Positions 17,177-20,132 of a stretch of DNA of 20,132 nt are shown here, piece by piece. The position numbers were made by a program, and so were the translations under genes. Within the stretch, counting starts at the first letter, position 1. Each line of letters begins with the position of its first letter. The notes under the pieces are model-generated. The model had not been told where the DNA came from, did no database searches, and saw only the letters and a program-made list of their open reading frames with translations. The DNA is from Trichosphaerium sp. ATCC 40318 (taxonomy: Eukaryota > Discosea > Flabellinia > Trichosidae): positions 1 through 20,132 of the forward strand of contig JALMLS010000567.1 of assembly GCA_038496445.1 (NCBI GenBank), in the 5' to 3' direction.

Positions 17177-19059
17177 ATGATGACCTCTACACTAATTGCC
17201 TTTGTATTTATTTGTTTGATCCTACCTGGTTTATGCACGTACCTCACATCATTGACATTCTTTCTTGGTGTATTTGAAAGCTGTTATTTTTGATTTAATT
17301 CCGTCTAAACAAAAACTAAATTATCACCAAGGTCGTCCTTCAGGAATGTCTGTATTGTTTAATGGTAGAGCAGATGAATCTATAAATAATGGTGGGATAC
17401 GCATTAACAATGAAAACTTTCGTGATTACGACGAGATATCTGTTGGGGCATGGGTGAAGCTTAACGACACTGACAAGTAAGCTGCTAGATTTACTTTTGT
17501 TTTTGGTATTCAGCTGTGGTTAAAATGGTACTGACCTATCATAAGGGAATGTGACGACAATAATTATTGTCGTCTCTTTATGGTATTCGCTAATTCTCCT
17601 CCTGGACTTGAAATACCTTGGGGCTTTTTCTTCGGTGTTGGTGATTACGACAAGAGCCTTTCAAAGAGGCAACTAACGTTTGAGAGAGGGCCTAGGGGAC
17701 CTTGTTTTACGAAAATACCCATCCATTTTTTGCCCAATGCACACCCAGCTGTAAAGAGTGGAAACTGGGTAACACATGAATGGCTTTAACAAATATCACT
17801 TATTGTTTTTTTTAGAGTTTTGTTTTCTTCTCTTACCGGGTAAGTGACAACTCGGTAACTTTGGAAACTATCGATGGTGATCAGTCACACCATCTACAAA
17901 GCGGAGTAAGTTGTCCAATACAGAGCTCCGAGCAGGTACAATTCCAAATTACTACCCAATAACTAACTTTGGCAGAATTTTTTTAGCATTGGATACTCGT
18001 ATCCATCAAACGACGAAGAAATTGCTCAATATGGATTCCGAGTAAGTTTCATAATACCGCAACACCTTCAATAATGTCTATCAAGGGCGAAATTGATGAA
18101 TACACAATATGGAACAGGTGATGGCGAAGAATCTCTTCTAGTTTTTTTTTCTTATTTTCAGCTAGGACGTTAAGCCGAGCTGAAGTAGCTCAACTTGCAA
18201 ACAATGTTGACGTCAATGATCCAAGCTTACTTTACTACTTTAATTTCGAAAACACTTTTGATCCAGTTGTGAAAGCCAAGGATGTTACAGTAGATCTTAT
18301 AGGGACACGACCTCCTCAATTGTTGTTGGATGGGTAAGGAATACAAACAAGAAAAAGCAATACTAACATATTTTGTAACAAGGCGAATAATTGAGCCATT
18401 ACCGATAGCACCACAAACAAATGCGCCATCTTCTTCTATTGTGATTGTTACAGAATTACCTGACATTGCCTTGATAGATACAAACGTTATCTTTTCGGGT
18501 GACTATACTCTTCAAAGCAATCAAACACTTCGATTTAGCAACGATGGTAGCTTAAACATTACAGGTACTTGTAACTAATCCAACATCAACCTTTAATACT
18601 GTGTCAGGATGTTTTAATCCATCAGGGAAGCTCATTATTGTTACTGATGATACAAATGATAGTGAAAGAACTTTGTTGACGTTTAACTGTATGAATGATA
18701 CCGAACGTTTCTCAGAGATACAAGTTATACACTCTGATAACTGCAAGAAAGCAGAGTTTGAAGAACAATGGAAACAATCTCAATTTTCAGTTGCTTTAAC
18801 AATCAAAGACACATGTCTCAAGTGGTGGGCATATTTGCTAATCGCTATTGTCATTATCATCGTTATAGCTGTTGCCGTTATAGCAATACTCGTGTATTAT
18901 GTACCAGTACGTTCTTGTCGATTTTGTGAGAATATTTTAAGATATTTATCACTATCATGATTTTGATGTTGTATGTAGAGTGTAAAAGATGTAGTACAAC
19001 CATTTAACTCTGACAAGCGACGTAGAACTTTGGAATTAAGATCAACAATAGAAAAGTAG
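17177..19059 (+). CDS. Type I membrane protein with LamG/concanavalin-like ectodomain
   Basis: Ten exons: 17177-17228, 17281-17476, 17546-17768, 17816-17935, 17976-18041, 18086-18117, 18166-18333, 18383-18564, 18608-18906 and 18979-19059. Phases close, giving about 472 aa. MMTSTLIAFVFICLILP is a signal peptide. Residues ~30-240 fit a LamG_3-type jelly roll: MSVLFNGRADESI, YDEISVGAWVKLND, GNWSFVFFSYRVSDNSV and finally GEIDEYTIWNRTLSRAEVAQ, the family's typical closing strand. A linker rich in NAPSSS leads to a Cys-containing region (TLRFSNDGSLNITGCFNPSG), then WWAYLLIAIVIIIVIAVAV (~419-444), a transmembrane helix, and a basic tail ending TLELRSTIEK. AATAAA is at 19072-19077. LamG domains bind glycans or proteins. 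Uncertain points: the GTTTAT donor of intron 1 (a GTACCT donor breaks the frame) and whether exon 4 ends at 17905 or 17935, both in frame. Confidence 0.78.
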
Positions 19060-19375
19060 TTATTGGAAATGAATAAAGTTTGTTTTGTAACTCTTTTTGT
19101 GTATTTTGAATTTTGCCCTACGATTGTTCAAATATTTGTTCTAAATTATTCGATTTTTATTAGATTCAAGTATTGGTGGTAGGTAGGAACAGATATTGAG
19201 GTTTGAACCCCAACGGGAGATGGCGGTAACAATAGGGATGTTGTTTTAATTTCAAAGATGAGCTTACACATTATCCTTAGCTGTATCTTTTCCTTAAAGG
19301 TGGGTATGTCTTACCAAAACAAATAAGAGCCAGTTTTGTAAGCTACAAAATACGTAATAAGAATACCAACAATAT
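19060..19375. other. Intergenic region between convergent genes
   Basis: It contains the LamG gene's AATAAA (19072-19077) and the 3' flank of the minus-strand stalked gene. No gene recognised. Confidence 0.5.
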
Positions 19376-19523
19376 TTATTGGAGAAAACAGAACAAACCA
19401 AGAAGAATTAACATATTGAACAGTATGTAGAGTTTTGTTGTTGTAGAACTTGATGTTACTGACACGAATGTTGGGGTTGTTGTAGGGTTTGAAGGCTGTG
19501 TTGGTATTCCAGCTGTAGGTGTT
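19371..19523. repeat. 153-nt block shared with 3977-4129, copy 2
   Basis: It matches the other copy base for base by eye, covering stop codon, GPI-type C-terminus and end of stalk. Divergence starts immediately outside both edges. Confidence 0.9.
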
Positions 19524-20132
19524 ATAGTAATTGGCGGCAGGGTTGTTGGTGCCTCTGTGGTAGGTGACGCCGTTGTTGGAGAAAGTGTAGTTGGGGGTAA
19601 TGTCGTTGGAGGTAGAGTTGTTGTAGGAAGTGTAGTTGGGGGTAATGTCGTTGGAGGCAAAGTTGTTGTAGGAAGTGCAGTTGGGGATAATGTCGTTGGA
19701 GGCAAAGTTGTTGTAGGAAGTGTAGTTGGGGGTAATGTCGTTGGAGGTAGAGTTGTTGTAGGAAGTGTAGTTGGGGGTAATGTAGTTGGAGGTAGAGTTG
19801 TAGGAAGTGCAGTTGGGGGTAATGTCGTTGGAGGCAAAGTTGTAGGTGGTGGAGGAGGGTTGTATTTGAAAGAAGAGATTCCCAAACTGACACCAACATT
19901 CACATCTGTTTTTATAAGAGAAAGAGTTGTTGCATTGATGTGTATTAAGTTGCCATTTCTACAAGACCCAACAAGAACTTCACTCGATATTGCAGTCAGA
20001 CCTGTGCGCATTTGTCAGTTTGAGAAGTAAAATAATGAGTGAATGATTAATGGACATACCAGCAATGTCACAAAGGCCTCCAGCTGTTATGTTTGGAGCA
20101 CATGATCCCTCCATAAAATAAACGATTTACTT
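19376..20132 (-). CDS. Stalked surface protein, close paralogue of the 3982-6867 gene (3' end only)
   Basis: Last exon 20001-19376, preceded by a partial exon 20132-20060 with intron 20002-20059; phase closes (GCT G|GT). The partial exon reads FMEGSCAPNITAGGLCDIA, parallel to FMAGSCLPNTSASIPNCEMA in the paralogue. The last exon begins LTAISSEVLVGSCRNGNLIH, runs through INATTLSLIK and a pentaproline, and enters a Thr/Pro stalk. It ends in the same hydrophobic C-terminus as the paralogue, with the stop inside AATAAA. Upstream of FMEGSC, at about 20124-20131, the paralogue's frame would meet a stop unless an intron or indel intervenes. The gene may therefore be broken there, but the window edge prevents a decision. 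Confidence 0.75.
19595..19850 (-). repeat. 45-nt higher-order tandem repeat encoding a 15-residue stalk unit
   Basis: The plus-strand unit is about GTTGGAGGTAGAGTTGTTGT followed by AGGAAGTGTAGTTGGGGGTAATGTC. It encodes TTLPTTTLPPTTLPP on the minus strand and occurs about five times, with units alternating between GGTAGAGTT and GGCAAAGTT forms. The paralogous stalk at 4200-4690 instead uses a simple 15-nt period. Confidence 0.88.

Noticed and set aside
1-20132. tRNA, rRNA, bacterial promoters, Shine-Dalgarno sites, origins or attachment sites.
   Set aside because: None seen on either strand, and the gene structures are eukaryotic.

Overview
The window looks like nuclear DNA of a unicellular eukaryote, or a eukaryote-type locus carrying giant-virus-like families. 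Most genes are split by short GT-AG introns, mostly about 38-80 nt with a few of 110-220 nt, with GTACGT or GTAAG donors and CTAAC/CTAAT branch-like sites. Intergenic gaps are short, the sequence is AT-rich, and AATAAA signals lie at or just after several stop codons. I found no rRNA, tRNA, CRISPR array or bacterial operon. All exon models were read by eye; most were checked by requiring codon phase to close across every junction. I cannot name the species.

Layout. 2-444 (+) is the 3' end of a PF12897-type aminotransferase. 1061-3453 (+) is a 12-exon SNF2-type protein with damaged ATPase motifs and no C-terminal helicase lobe. 3506-3616 is a relic of the start of the gene at 7441. 3982-6867 (-) is a nine-exon secreted protein with a Thr/Pro mucin-like stalk and a probable GPI signal. 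7441-8438 (+) is a secreted protein with a JAMM-like metal-site signature, with relics at 7235, 3506 and, inverted, 12985-13360. 8996-10349 (-) is a filamin-repeat gene with an apparent frameshift. 10577-11242 (-) is a single-exon MORN-like/YwqK-type repeat protein. 11938-12780 (-) and 15690-16517 (-) are paralogous intronless F-box/LRR genes. 13383-15243 (-) is an eight-exon stalked surface protein with a GC-AG intron. 17177-19059 (+) is a ten-exon type I membrane protein with a LamG-like domain. 19376-20132 (-) is the 3' end of a close relative of the 3982-6867 gene.

How it fits together. Five of the eleven substantial genes encode proteins that appear secreted or surface-anchored: three stalked proteins, the LamG membrane protein and the JAMM-like protein. 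The two close stalk genes share a 153-nt stretch that is identical by eye while their flanks have diverged, which suggests recent duplication or gene conversion. With JAMM-gene relics, LRR debris and a dispersed repeat of about 160-185 bp, the locus reads as a fast-evolving surface-protein and duplication neighbourhood. The F-box/LRR and MORN-like genes belong to families abundant in giant viruses and amoebae and are the only full-length genes here without introns. No capsid, polymerase or packaging gene is present, so a viral origin is not shown.
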